Source of the DNA: Limnohabitans sp. Rim47
Lineage (GTDB): Bacteria > Pseudomonadota > Gammaproteobacteria > Burkholderiales > Burkholderiaceae_C
DNA length: 64,000 nucleotides
Reading direction: 5' to 3'
Assembly (NCBI RefSeq): GCF_001517545.1
Contig: NZ_FBYA01000001.1
Span: 619,268 to 683,267 of the forward strand
Shown here: positions 1 to 8,406 of the stretch, piece after piece
Position numbering within the stretch: the stretch's first letter is position 1
Layout: each line of letters opens with the position of its first letter
Made by a program: the position numbers and the translations under genes
Notes under the pieces: generated by a model
What the model saw: the letters and a program-made list of their open reading frames with translations, nothing else
Database searches by the model: none
What the model was told of the DNA's origin: nothing

Positions 1-461
1 ATGGCCTTGAAAGGTGCGCTGACCGACAAATCGAGCAGGGCGGGCGACACGCGCATGGGGTAGGCCGTGCCCACCATCATCAGGTGGCTTACACGGCCGG
101 GATGCGCCTCTGAATCGCGTGCTGCGGCTTCGAGGGCAATGAGCGAGCCCAAGCTGTGGCCGATCAGCGCGGCCTTTTCAATCTTCAGGGCATCGAGCAG
201 CGCGATGACGGTGTTGGCCGCTTCTTGCACGCTGTGCGGCGGCGGACCTTCGCTTTTGCAGTGCCCCGGCAGATCAATCGCCAGCACGTTCCAGCCGTGG
301 TGGGCGAGGTAGCGGGTTTGCAAGATCCAGACGCTGTGGTCGTTCAGCACGCCATGGATGAACACGGCGGTGGGCTGGGCCGGGTTGAAGGGCTTGCCCC
401 CGGTGTAGGCGTAAAGCAGGTGGCCCCGAACAGAGATTTTCATGGACGTGCTCATCCTCAT
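1..461 (-). CDS. Alpha/beta hydrolase, C-terminal part cut by window edge
   Basis: This is the first 153 residues of an alpha/beta-fold hydrolase; the rest lies beyond base 1. The oxyanion-type HG turn (FIHGV, residues 34-38), an IDLPGHCKS strand-loop near 62-70 and the nucleophile elbow GHSLGS with Ser103 are visible, as in esterases, lipases and dienelactone-type hydrolases. The catalytic Asp and His would lie outside the window, so no substrate can be named. The ATG at 461 overlaps the stop of the upstream sulfhydrylase gene as ATGA, which suggests translational coupling; an in-frame ATG at 443 (MKISVRGH) is an alternative start. The family call is solid, the specific function is unknown. 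Confidence 0.85.
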   Translation of the reverse strand, partial: MRMSTSMKISVRGHLLYAYTGGKPFNPAQPTAVFIHGVLNDHSVWILQTRYLAHHGWNVLAIDLPGHCKSEGPPPHSVQEAANTVIALLDALKIEKAALIGHSLGSLIALEAAARDSEAHPGRVSHLMMVGTAYPMRVSPALLDLSVSAPFKA

Positions 462-1759
462 GACCCCGCTTTTTCGGCAGCTTTCAGCGCCTTCTTCAAG
501 TCATCGATCAAGTCGGCAGGGTCTTCCAGACCGATCGACAAACGAATGGTGCCGGGACCAATGCCGCTGGCCACCAGGGCCTCGTCTGTCATGCGGAAAT
601 GCGTGGTGCTGGCCGGGTGGATCACCAGACTGCGGCAATCGCCCACATTGGCCAGGTGACTGAAGACCTTGAGGGCTTCGATGAATTTTTGGCCTTGGGC
701 GCGGGAGCCTTTGATGTCGAAGCTGAACACCGAGCCTGCACCGCGCGGCAACAGTTTTTGCGCCAGCGCATGCGAAGGGTGGCTTTCCAGCATCGGGTGG
801 CCCACGCGGCTGACCAGCGGGTGTGCGGCCAAAAACTCGACCACTTTGGCGGTGTTCTCCATGTGCCGGGCCATGCGCAGGGGCAGGGTTTCGATGCCTT
901 GCAAAATCAGCCAAGCCGTGTGCGGGCTCATGCAAGCGCCAAAGTCGCGCAGGCCCTCGCGCCGCGCCCGCAGCAAGAAAGCGCCCACGGTGCTTTCTTC
1001 GCTAAAGACCATGTTGTGAAAGCCTTCGTAGGCTTGGCTGAGTTCGGCAAATTTGCCCGATTTGTCCCAGTCAAAGCTGCCGCCATCGACCACCGCACCA
1101 CCCACCACCGTGCCGTGGCCCGACAAAAACTTGGTGGCTGAGTGGTAGACCAGATCGGCCCCATGGTCAAAGGGCTTGATGAGCCAGGGCGAGGTGAGGG
1201 TGGAGTCGACCAACAGGGGCACACCCGCTGCGTGGGCGATGGCGCTCACGGCTTCGATGTCCAGCACGTCCATGCCGGGGTTGCCCACGGTCTCTCCAAA
1301 AAACAGTTTGGTGTTGGGGCGTATGGCGGCTTTCCATGCGTCCAAATCACCGGGTTTGACAAAGGTGGTGCTGATGCCGAAGCGGCTCAGGGTGTAGTGC
1401 AGCAAGTTGTGTGAGCCGCCGTACAAAGCGCTCGACGCCACAATGTGCGAGCCCGCGCCCATGAGGGTGGCCACGGCCAGGTGCAGTGCGGCCTGGCCGC
1501 TGGAGGTGGTGATGGCGCCGATGCCGCCTTCCAGCGCCGCCACACGTTGCTCCAGCACCGCATTGGTCGGGTTGCTGATGCGGCTGTAGACATGGCCCGG
1601 GCGCTCCAGATTGAAAAGGGCGGCCGCTTGGTCGGTGGATTCAAAAACAAACGAGGTGGTGAGATGAATTGGCACGGCCCGTGCGCCGGTGCTGGGGTCG
1701 GGGGCCGCACCGGCATGCAGGGCCAAAGTGTCAAAACCGGGATCGCTGTAACCAGCCAT
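458..1759 (-). CDS. metY: O-acetylhomoserine sulfhydrylase (PLP, Cys/Met metabolism family)
   Basis: A 433-residue PLP enzyme of the Cys/Met gamma-family that makes homocysteine from an acylated homoserine and sulfide in the cytoplasm. The PLP lysine is in SATKFLSGHG (Lys about 210), the phosphate-binding SSGQA lies near 86-90, and the YSRISNPT signature near 58-65 is typical of the family. The length of about 430 fits the O-acetylhomoserine enzyme (MetY) better than the shorter O-succinylhomoserine enzyme (MetZ), but sequence alone does not settle the substrate. I chose the ATG at 1759 because GGAGG lies just upstream; the open frame extends 20 codons further, to 1819, without a ribosome site. 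Its stop overlaps the downstream hydrolase start. Confidence 0.88.
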   Translation of the reverse strand: MAGYSDPGFDTLALHAGAAPDPSTGARAVPIHLTTSFVFESTDQAAALFNLERPGHVYSRISNPTNAVLEQRVAALEGGIGAITTSSGQAALHLAVATLMGAGSHIVASSALYGGSHNLLHYTLSRFGISTTFVKPGDLDAWKAAIRPNTKLFFGETVGNPGMDVLDIEAVSAIAHAAGVPLLVDSTLTSPWLIKPFDHGADLVYHSATKFLSGHGTVVGGAVVDGGSFDWDKSGKFAELSQAYEGFHNMVFSEESTVGAFLLRARREGLRDFGACMSPHTAWLILQGIETLPLRMARHMENTAKVVEFLAAHPLVSRVGHPMLESHPSHALAQKLLPRGAGSVFSFDIKGSRAQGQKFIEALKVFSHLANVGDCRSLVIHPASTTHFRMTDEALVASGIGPGTIRLSIGLEDPADLIDDLKKALKAAEKAGS

Positions 1760-1873
1760 GAAGGGCCTCCGCAAAAAGAATGTGTCCGACAGGCTGGCGG
1801 CCTGCCGTTCGGTGTTCATTGTGGGCTATATTGATATCGAATCTCAACCGGATCGACCCTCAGGAGACACACC

Positions 1874-2341
1874 ATGAAAGTCAGCGACATCCTCCGCGTC
1901 AAAGGCGGCACCTTGTTCACGGTTCAGGCCGACGAACCTTTGTCCCGTGCCATGAACGACATGGCCGAAAAAGACCTCGGCTCTTTGGTGGTCATGGCCA
2001 AGGGCGCCTTGGCCGGCATGCTGACTTTTCGTGAAGTGATCCGTCAGATTGTCAAAAATGGCGGGCAGGCAGGGACCGCTTTGGTGCGCGATGCCATGGA
2101 CGCACAACCGCTGACCTGCACTGGCGAAACCGACATCGACGACGTACGCCGCATGATGCTTGAGCACCACTCGCGCTACATGCCGGTGATGGACGGCACC
2201 GTGTTGATGGGTGTGATCAGCTTCTACGACGTGGCCAAAGCCGTTGTGGACGGTCAGAACTTCGAGAACAAGATGCTCAAGGCCTACATCCGCGACTGGC
2301 CCGATGGCTCGGCCCCTGAGGCTGAAGAAGTCAAGCTCTGA
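1874..2341 (+). CDS. CBS-domain pair protein
   Basis: A 155-residue stand-alone protein made of two CBS motifs (roughly residues 8-62 and 76-135). Such Bateman modules bind adenine nucleotides and act as energy sensors or regulatory subunits. No catalytic domain or membrane segment is fused to it. AGGAG lies 8 bases before the ATG. It is transcribed divergently from the sulfhydrylase gene, with about 110 bp between the two start codons. Its partner protein cannot be told from the context. Confidence 0.85.
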   Translation: MKVSDILRVKGGTLFTVQADEPLSRAMNDMAEKDLGSLVVMAKGALAGMLTFREVIRQIVKNGGQAGTALVRDAMDAQPLTCTGETDIDDVRRMMLEHHSRYMPVMDGTVLMGVISFYDVAKAVVDGQNFENKMLKAYIRDWPDGSAPEAEEVKL

Positions 2342-2377
2342 ATTTGAGGCATCGTTTCCGCGATGCCGGCATAAGAA

Positions 2378-3601
2378 TTACTCGTTTGTGTCCACCACAA
2401 CCTGTACCTTGCCGGTGCTTATCCATTGGACGATGGCCCGTGAAACACCTCTTTGACGCCCTTCAAACGAATGGCGGTTGGCACCGCCGCACACGGGCCC
2501 TGACTGCCCACCGCCGCGCACAGTGACCAAGTTGTCCCTCGAATATTGTTTTACGGGGGGGTACAAAGTACTAAGGCATTCGTCTTGCTCGTGAGCGATG
2601 TGCAGTATCGGAATTCGGATCGCATCCATGTCAAAGCCCAACATCGTCCTCGCCAAATTGCCTGCCGTACGATTCATTGCCGAAGAGTGGATTGCGCCTT
2701 TGAGTTGATTTGGCATTCTCAGGGCCAGCCATCGCGACGAAATACCGCCCGAACTGTGACCAAAAATCCAAAAATCTTTTAAGCCGTATTGCGTGCGTAA
2801 AAAAGCCATCACTTTCGATACATCGTCCACATACTGCTGCGAGCTGCGGTAATCATCATCACACTTTCCTCCAAATAATGCCCACTGATCTGTCGGGCAA
2901 CCCATGGCCACCAAGGCAATGCCAGCTTGGTCAAACACATCTGCATTCTGGGCCAGATATTGCAACTTACCGTTGTAAACGTCCATGGCGTTTTGAATGA
3001 TGATGCGGCCCTCGCTGCCGGGTGTGCCGGGTACCACCAACAGCGCCCGCGTGATGGGTTGGGACGGCTCCAGTAAGGCGATATTCATGGTCACGTCAGG
3101 CCTGTCAGTGGGCACGGCATGAAAAGCGGGGCGTAGACGGGGGCGTGTTGTTGAAGTGGTGGGTGTACCTGCAGGTAACACATCCAACTGAACCACTTCT
3201 TGGTTGGTGTAGCGGCGCAAGAAAAGCTGTGTCGCTGTGGCTTTGGACTCGCCACAACCAGACGGCACGCCCGCTGCGAATTGAAAGCAAATTTGCGAGC
3301 CCTCAACACGCCAAGTGCCCTTTGCAGTGAGACCCGAGGACATCTCCAGCTGAAGCGTCTGGTCTGTGCCGTATTGAAGCGTTGCCGTCATGCCATTGGC
3401 GTAGCGCGAGGTGAATCTTTTGCCTGTCAGTCGTTCTTGCAAGGCTTGTGGGCTCAGCGCTTGAGCTTCCACTGGGAAGGTGCTGGCGGGTGTTGTGGTT
3501 TGTGCACCCGCTTGAAGGACAAGACATGTTGCAAGCAGCATGGCCGTGTTTGCGGCAGAGCAGAGCCAGCGAGGGCGAGAGAATGGAGTTGAGGGATGCA
3601 T
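2378..3601 (-). CDS. Secreted alpha/beta hydrolase with extra N-terminal beta domain
   Basis: A 407-residue protein with a probable cleavable signal peptide (hydrophobic AMLLATCLVLQAGAQ ending near residue 34). Residues about 50-140 form a separate small domain rich in beta strands with the pattern GKRFTSRYANG...GTWRV...ICFQF and paired cysteines, resembling DUF995-type exported domains. The alpha/beta hydrolase domain follows from about 165, with CPTDQW at 235-240, the nucleophile elbow GHSSGG (Ser283) and a late HSFEGR segment that may carry the catalytic His. The next gene upstream (3623-4567) is a clear paralogue of the hydrolase part. The substrate is unknown; a periplasmic or extracellular location is likely. 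Confidence 0.8.
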   Translation of the reverse strand: MHPSTPFSRPRWLCSAANTAMLLATCLVLQAGAQTTTPASTFPVEAQALSPQALQERLTGKRFTSRYANGMTATLQYGTDQTLQLEMSSGLTAKGTWRVEGSQICFQFAAGVPSGCGESKATATQLFLRRYTNQEVVQLDVLPAGTPTTSTTRPRLRPAFHAVPTDRPDVTMNIALLEPSQPITRALLVVPGTPGSEGRIIIQNAMDVYNGKLQYLAQNADVFDQAGIALVAMGCPTDQWALFGGKCDDDYRSSQQYVDDVSKVMAFLRTQYGLKDFWIFGHSSGGISSRWLALRMPNQLKGAIHSSAMNRTAGNLARTMLGFDMDAIRIPILHIAHEQDECLSTLYPPVKQYSRDNLVTVRGGGQSGPVCGGANRHSFEGRQRGVSRAIVQWISTGKVQVVVDTNE

Positions 3602-3622
3602 GGCGATTCCTAAGTCAATTTG

Positions 3623-4567
3623 TCATTGCCCAACCACAGGGTCAAGCTTGCGGCGCAATACCCAGTCCGCAATGACTTGCGCCACCTCGGCATCGCGCCC
3701 TTCAAAGCTGTGCAAATGGCCACCGCCACACGGATCACCTTGGGCCAAGCCACCACGCACAGTGACCAGCTTGTCGCCCGCATAGGCTTTGACGGCGGCA
3801 TAGGGGTTGCTCCTACAGGCATCGTTTTCGTGGTGAATGTGCAGTTGTGGTGCGGTCAAACTGGCGTAATTAAAACCACTGACGCTGTAACCAGCACGAA
3901 GGTTGGGGCCATTGATTGAGGCCGAGTGGATGGCTCCTGCGATCTCCTTGTCCAAATGCTTGGCCAGCCAACGTGAGCTGATGGTGCCGAAGCTGTGACC
4001 GTAGATATAAAAATGCCGAATGCCATGCTGCTCGCGCAGCACCTGCATGACTTGGCGCACATCGTCGGCATGTTGTGGTGATTGGCGGTAATTGTCCAAA
4101 CAGCCCGGTGGCGGGCCAGAGACCACAACACCTGGCCGCAACTCGGCCCCCCACTGGTCGGTGGGGCAGTCCACATTCACGAAGGTGATGCCCGCTTTGG
4201 CGTAAACATCACGCATCAACTGCCCGCGTGGGCTGGTGCGGCTGGCGTCGGTCGTTTCGTTGTAACGCCAAATGCCCGGCCACCCCCTGAAAAACAGCAA
4301 GGCCGTGTCACTGTCGGGCGTGGGCTTGGCCAGCATGATGGCGCGTTGGTAAACCGGTTGCTGGGTGAAAAGGCCCTCAGTGCGCCCGGTGTCGACGTTG
4401 ATGTAATGAAACGCTGACGTTTGGGTCGAAAGCCCATTCGCTTTGACGTGTGATGGCTCGCTGTCGGAGGGTGGGGTTTGACCCCAAACGCCTGAGCTGA
4501 CCGAACTCAGTAATGCCAGTGCTGCGATGTGGCCAAATCGCATCGGTGGATATTTGGTCGTATTCAC
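3623..4567 (-). CDS. Secreted alpha/beta hydrolase, paralogue of the neighbour
   Basis: A 314-residue hydrolase with an N-terminal signal peptide (RFGHIAALALLSSVSSGVWG, cleavage near residue 30). It shares with the downstream gene the CPTDQW motif (134-139), the D-V-V-x-x-L-R spacing before the elbow, ISSRWLA after the nucleophile, an LVTVRGG strand and the HSFEGR motif near the end. The elbow is GHSFGT with Ser192. It lacks the extra N-terminal beta domain of its partner. The two genes are 21 bp apart and probably co-transcribed from the AT-rich region upstream. The substrate is not evident. Confidence 0.82.
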   Translation of the reverse strand: MNTTKYPPMRFGHIAALALLSSVSSGVWGQTPPSDSEPSHVKANGLSTQTSAFHYINVDTGRTEGLFTQQPVYQRAIMLAKPTPDSDTALLFFRGWPGIWRYNETTDASRTSPRGQLMRDVYAKAGITFVNVDCPTDQWGAELRPGVVVSGPPPGCLDNYRQSPQHADDVRQVMQVLREQHGIRHFYIYGHSFGTISSRWLAKHLDKEIAGAIHSASINGPNLRAGYSVSGFNYASLTAPQLHIHHENDACRSNPYAAVKAYAGDKLVTVRGGLAQGDPCGGGHLHSFEGRDAEVAQVIADWVLRRKLDPVVGQ

Positions 4568-5152
4568 AGCGGGTTAACCCATGTGGCCAATTGCACAGTG
4601 ATTTCAGTGCATTGGAGTAGACCAAGGCATTGTCCCGCTTCCGTGTTTGCCTTGAGTCTGGTGGCTTTGCAGCAAAGGAAGTTGGCGACGGGCGTCAACA
4701 TAACCCTGCGTGGCGATTTGTACAACTTGGCGAGTTTCATGGGGCACACCTTTAATTGTTGAACGCCAATATAAAATTTTTTGTTATCTAAGTAAACAAA
4801 AAAATTTTATAAATAATTAAAAAATTTTATCTTTATGTTGGTGACGGTAGAAGATTTATCTGAGACTTGGAAATGGCTGGCGTCAGCCCAACGCGAAGCA
4901 TGATCAAGTTCGCAGCAAACCTGACGGCGTGCTGTGACCAGCACTGACGACTGCGATGGGTGCTCATCGGACAGGGCCGGGTCACACTTTGCGTGCACAC
5001 ATTGAAGCGATTGGCGGTGAGCAGCACGCAGGGGCGACAGAGTCCGGCAAAGCCAATTCCGGGCCTTTCAAGATTGCCTTTGCCTCCACTCTTATTGATC
5101 CAGGCGAGCATCTTGGGGGCGACACATTGCGCCTCTGGGATAATCCCCCCTC
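4568..5152. other. 585-bp divergent intergenic region with an AT-rich core
   Basis: No convincing gene is seen here. The short open frames lack ribosome sites and recognisable domains. Bases about 4755-4845 are strikingly AT-rich, with several A/T homopolymer runs and repeated AAATTTTAT-like words, in contrast to the GC-rich surroundings. The region must hold the promoters of the divergent hydrolase pair and of aroC. Confidence 0.6.
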
Positions 5153-6250
5153 ATGAGCGGCAATACCTTCGGAAACCTATTCAGCGTCACCAATTTTGGT
5201 GAATCCCACGGCCCGGCCATTGGCTGCGTGATCGACGGCTGCCCCCCGGGCATGCCGCTGTCTGAGGCCGATATCCAGCCCGATCTGGACCGTCGCCGTC
5301 CCGGCACCAGCAAATTTGTCACCCAGCGCAACGAGCCCGATGCGGTGCAGATCCTCTCGGGCGTCTACCAGGGCCTGACCACCGGCACCCCGATTTGCCT
5401 GCTGATCCAGAACACCGACCAGCGGAGCAAAGACTATGGCGACATCCTGCAGACCTTCCGCCCGGGTCATGCCGATTACACCTATTGGCGCAAATACGGT
5501 CTGCGCGACCCGCGTGGTGGTGGCCGTTCCTCGGCCCGCCTGACGGCCCCCATGGTGGCGGCTGGTGCCGTGGCCAAGAAGTGGCTTAAAGAAAAGTTTG
5601 GCACCACTTTTGTGGGTTGCATGACCCAAATTGGCGATGTCCCGATTGGTTTTGAGAGCTGGGACCATGTGCCCAATAACCCGTTTTTTGCACCGGTGGC
5701 CGATGTCTCGGCGCTGGAAGACTACATGAACGCGCTACGCAAATCGGGCGACTCGTGCGGCGCACGTCTGCGCGTGGTGGCGCGTGGCGTGCCCGTGGGA
5801 CTGGGCCAGCCGCTGTTTGACAAGATCGATGCCGACATTGCTTTCGCCATGATGGGCATCAACGCTGTCAAGGGCGTGGAAATCGGTGCGGGCTTTGGCT
5901 GTGTCACGCAAAAAGGCAGCACCGCCGGGGACACTCTCACACAGCAGGGCTTTGTGGGCAACAACGCAGGTGGCGTGTTGGGTGGCATCAGCACCGGACA
6001 AGACATCGAGGTGTCGATTGCCGTCAAACCCACCAGTTCGATTCTGATTCCGCGTGACTCGATTGACTCTGCGGGCCAGCCCACCGAAGTCATCACCAAA
6101 GGCCGCCACGATCCGTGCGTGGGCATCCGTGCCACGCCCATTGCCGAGGCCATGCTGGCCTTGGTGGTGATGGAGCACGCTTTGCAGCATCGCGCTCAAT
6201 GCGCCGATGTCGAGCACGACGTGGCCCCGATCCCAGCGACCAAGCCCTGA
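5153..6250 (+). CDS. aroC: Chorismate synthase
   Basis: A 365-residue FMN-dependent enzyme that converts 5-enolpyruvylshikimate 3-phosphate to chorismate, the last step of the shikimate pathway. The start MSGNTFGNLFSVTNFGESHG, the GGGRSSAR signature (about residues 121-128) and the late DPCVGIRATPIAEAM segment are diagnostic. Its length matches the family. No clear Shine-Dalgarno sequence precedes the ATG; a GATAAT box ends 8 bases before it, so a very short or absent leader is possible. The MFS gene follows 3 bp downstream. Confidence 0.98.
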   Translation: MSGNTFGNLFSVTNFGESHGPAIGCVIDGCPPGMPLSEADIQPDLDRRRPGTSKFVTQRNEPDAVQILSGVYQGLTTGTPICLLIQNTDQRSKDYGDILQTFRPGHADYTYWRKYGLRDPRGGGRSSARLTAPMVAAGAVAKKWLKEKFGTTFVGCMTQIGDVPIGFESWDHVPNNPFFAPVADVSALEDYMNALRKSGDSCGARLRVVARGVPVGLGQPLFDKIDADIAFAMMGINAVKGVEIGAGFGCVTQKGSTAGDTLTQQGFVGNNAGGVLGGISTGQDIEVSIAVKPTSSILIPRDSIDSAGQPTEVITKGRHDPCVGIRATPIAEAMLALVVMEHALQHRAQCADVEHDVAPIPATKP

Positions 6251-6253
6251 GGC

Positions 6254-7432
6254 ATGCCGCAACGCCGCCAGCTTTGGCCTTTTGCCGCCCTGTCGGCCAG
6301 TTATTTCGCGCACATCGGGTTTTTCAACCCCTACTTGCCGTTGTGGCTGAAAGACATGGGTTTGAGTTTGTTGACCATCAGCTTGCTGACGGCCGTGCAG
6401 GCAGCCACCCGTCTGTTTGCGCCTTATGCCTGGGGCGCCATCAGCGACCGCACCGGCGAACGCGTGAGACTCTTGCGCATCGGGGCCGGCGTTGCTTTTT
6501 CATCGGCTTGTTTGTTGTTTCTCGATTGGGGGCCGGTGGGCCTGGGTTTGGTGTTGCTGGTCATGTTCACTCACACCAGTTCCATGATGCCTATGAGCGA
6601 GGCGGCCATGGCCCACTTGGTCAGCCAAGGTGGCGCTTTTGACACCAAACGCTACGGGCGTGTGCGGCTGTGGGGTTCGATCGGGTTTATGGTCACGGTG
6701 TTTGCGGCAGGGGCTTGGTTCGAGGCCTTTGGCATGCAACACTTTCCAGGTTGGACGGTGTTGACGTTGGCTGCGGTTTTATTGAGTGTCTGGTGGATGC
6801 CGGACATCAAAGAGGCCTCACATCATTTGGACTTGCATGTGCCCGTGGGGCCTGTGTTGCGACAAAAACCGGTGCAGTGGTTTTTTGCATCCACGTTTTT
6901 TCATGTGCTCTCGCACATCGGCATCTATGTCTTTTTCTCGCTGTATCTGGACTCCTTGGGTTACAGCAAAACCCTGATTGGCGTCTTGTGGGCGGTGTCG
7001 GTGGCGGTGGAAATCGGCTGGTTTTTCACCCAATCGCGCTGGCTGCCTCGCTTGCCTTTGACGGGTTGGCTGGTGCTGTGTTCGGTCACCATGCTGCTGC
7101 GCATGGGCCTGACCGCCGCATGGGCCGATGTGTTGTGGGTGTTGCTTTTGGCGCAAACCCTGCACGCAGTCACCTTTGCCACCCACCACACGGTGTGCAT
7201 TGCTTTGATTTCCCACCATTTTCCTGGCCGTTTGCGTGGGCGGGGTCAGGCGCTTTATACCGTGGTGGCTTACGGTTTCCCTGGGGTGCTGGGAGCCTTG
7301 TTGGGTGGCGTTATCAGCGAGCGCTGGGGATTGCAAAGCGTATTTTGGGTCAGCTGCCTGACCAGCGTGCTGGCCACCGCAACGGCGTACAAAGTCTGGC
7401 GTCTGCAACACCCTCGCCAGGTGTTGCCATGA
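6254..7432 (+). CDS. MFS transporter of the HcaT/MFS_1-like type
   Basis: A 392-residue integral membrane protein with about 12 hydrophobic segments. The opening SYFAHIGFFNPYLPLWLKDMG and the AISDRTGERVR loop after the second helix pair are typical of the 3-phenylpropionate permease-like (HcaT) branch of the major facilitator superfamily. Substrate unknown. It starts 3 bases after aroC and ends with an ATGA overlap with the next hydrolase gene, so the three genes are probably one transcript. Confidence 0.88.
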   Translation: MPQRRQLWPFAALSASYFAHIGFFNPYLPLWLKDMGLSLLTISLLTAVQAATRLFAPYAWGAISDRTGERVRLLRIGAGVAFSSACLLFLDWGPVGLGLVLLVMFTHTSSMMPMSEAAMAHLVSQGGAFDTKRYGRVRLWGSIGFMVTVFAAGAWFEAFGMQHFPGWTVLTLAAVLLSVWWMPDIKEASHHLDLHVPVGPVLRQKPVQWFFASTFFHVLSHIGIYVFFSLYLDSLGYSKTLIGVLWAVSVAVEIGWFFTQSRWLPRLPLTGWLVLCSVTMLLRMGLTAAWADVLWVLLLAQTLHAVTFATHHTVCIALISHHFPGRLRGRGQALYTVVAYGFPGVLGALLGGVISERWGLQSVFWVSCLTSVLATATAYKVWRLQHPRQVLP

Positions 7433-8406
7433 CGGGTGCTGTGCCATCACTGGCATGCTTGCCCGCCTTTTTGCCGCCCTTCTTGCCGCCCTTCTTGCCG
7501 CCCGATTTGGCCACTGCGCTGGCGGGAGGAGAACGCTGGGTGACCTGTTTTGACGGGGCCGACACCGTTTGGCATACCTGGGGTGATGCGCATCGGCCTT
7601 GTGTGGTCTTGCTGCACGGCGGCAGTGGCAGTTGGACGCATTGGGTGCGCAACATTGCACCACTGCGCGATGCAGGTTGGCGTGTGCTGGTGCCCGATTT
7701 GCCCGGCTTTGGCGATTCGGATTTGCCCACAGGCTGCGTCGATACCGATGACATGCCGCCCCATTTGCAGGCCGGTTTGAGGCAATTGCAGCCTGCTGGC
7801 CCCGTGAGTTTGGTGGGCTTTTCTTTTGGGGGCATGACAGCGGCTTTGTGGCTGGCCCAGCCGAAGATGAATCAGCAATCCGTGCAGCACTTGGTGCTGG
7901 TGGGTGCGCCGGGCATGGGCCTGACGGTGCCTGAGCGCATCCCGCTCAAAGGCTGGCGGCATTTGCCCAGCCCCGAGACCCAAGCCCAGATTCACCGTCA
8001 CAACTTGATGGCCTTGATGCTGCAACGGCCAGACAGTCTGGACGATCTGGCGCTGGCCCTGCACACCGCCAACGTGACGCGTGACCGTCTCACCCGCAGG
8101 CGCTTGTCGTCTTCAGACATCCTGGCCCGCACCTTGCCCAAGTTGCAGGCCAGGGTGAGCGCCATTTATGGCGAACATGACGCTTTGTACCGGGGCCGGT
8201 TGCCCGAATTGCAAGGGCTTATGCAATCACTTGCCCCGCATTGGTGGCACTGGCAGACGATACCCGGTGCCGGCCATTGGGTGCCCTACGAGGCGGCAAG
8301 TGCGTTCAATCTGGCTTTGCTGCGTATTTTGAGTGAGCCTACAAATCCAGCTGTGGCTTTAATTGCCGAACAGGCACAAAACGCCAACGCCCGAACACCA
8401 TGGTGA
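7429..8406 (+). CDS. Alpha/beta hydrolase
   Basis: A 325-residue hydrolase. The segment LLHGGSGSW (oxyanion region), PDLPGFGDSD and the elbow GFSFGG mark the fold, and a C-terminal GAGHWVPYE supplies the likely catalytic His. The start ATG at 7429 overlaps the MFS stop; the frame is open much further upstream but that part is a shadow of the transporter gene. The N-terminus contains a Pro-rich direct repeat (LPPFLPPFLPP) encoded by repeats of about 12 bp. The 3' end overlaps the convergent gene by 68 bp. Substrate unknown. Confidence 0.85.
   Translation: MTGAVPSLACLPAFLPPFLPPFLPPDLATALAGGERWVTCFDGADTVWHTWGDAHRPCVVLLHGGSGSWTHWVRNIAPLRDAGWRVLVPDLPGFGDSDLPTGCVDTDDMPPHLQAGLRQLQPAGPVSLVGFSFGGMTAALWLAQPKMNQQSVQHLVLVGAPGMGLTVPERIPLKGWRHLPSPETQAQIHRHNLMALMLQRPDSLDDLALALHTANVTRDRLTRRRLSSSDILARTLPKLQARVSAIYGEHDALYRGRLPELQGLMQSLAPHWWHWQTIPGAGHWVPYEAASAFNLALLRILSEPTNPAVALIAEQAQNANARTPW

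Noticed and set aside
2348..2367. Hairpin GGCATCG/CGATGCC as terminator of the CBS gene
   Set aside because: The stem is only 7 bp and no T-run follows on either strand.
4564..5111. Short open frames of 60-90 codons in the aroC upstream gap
   Set aside because: They overlap on both strands, have no ribosome sites and no recognisable motifs.
6670..7428. N-terminal extension of the hydrolase gene
   Set aside because: It is the MFS gene in another frame; the true start is the ATG that overlaps the MFS stop.
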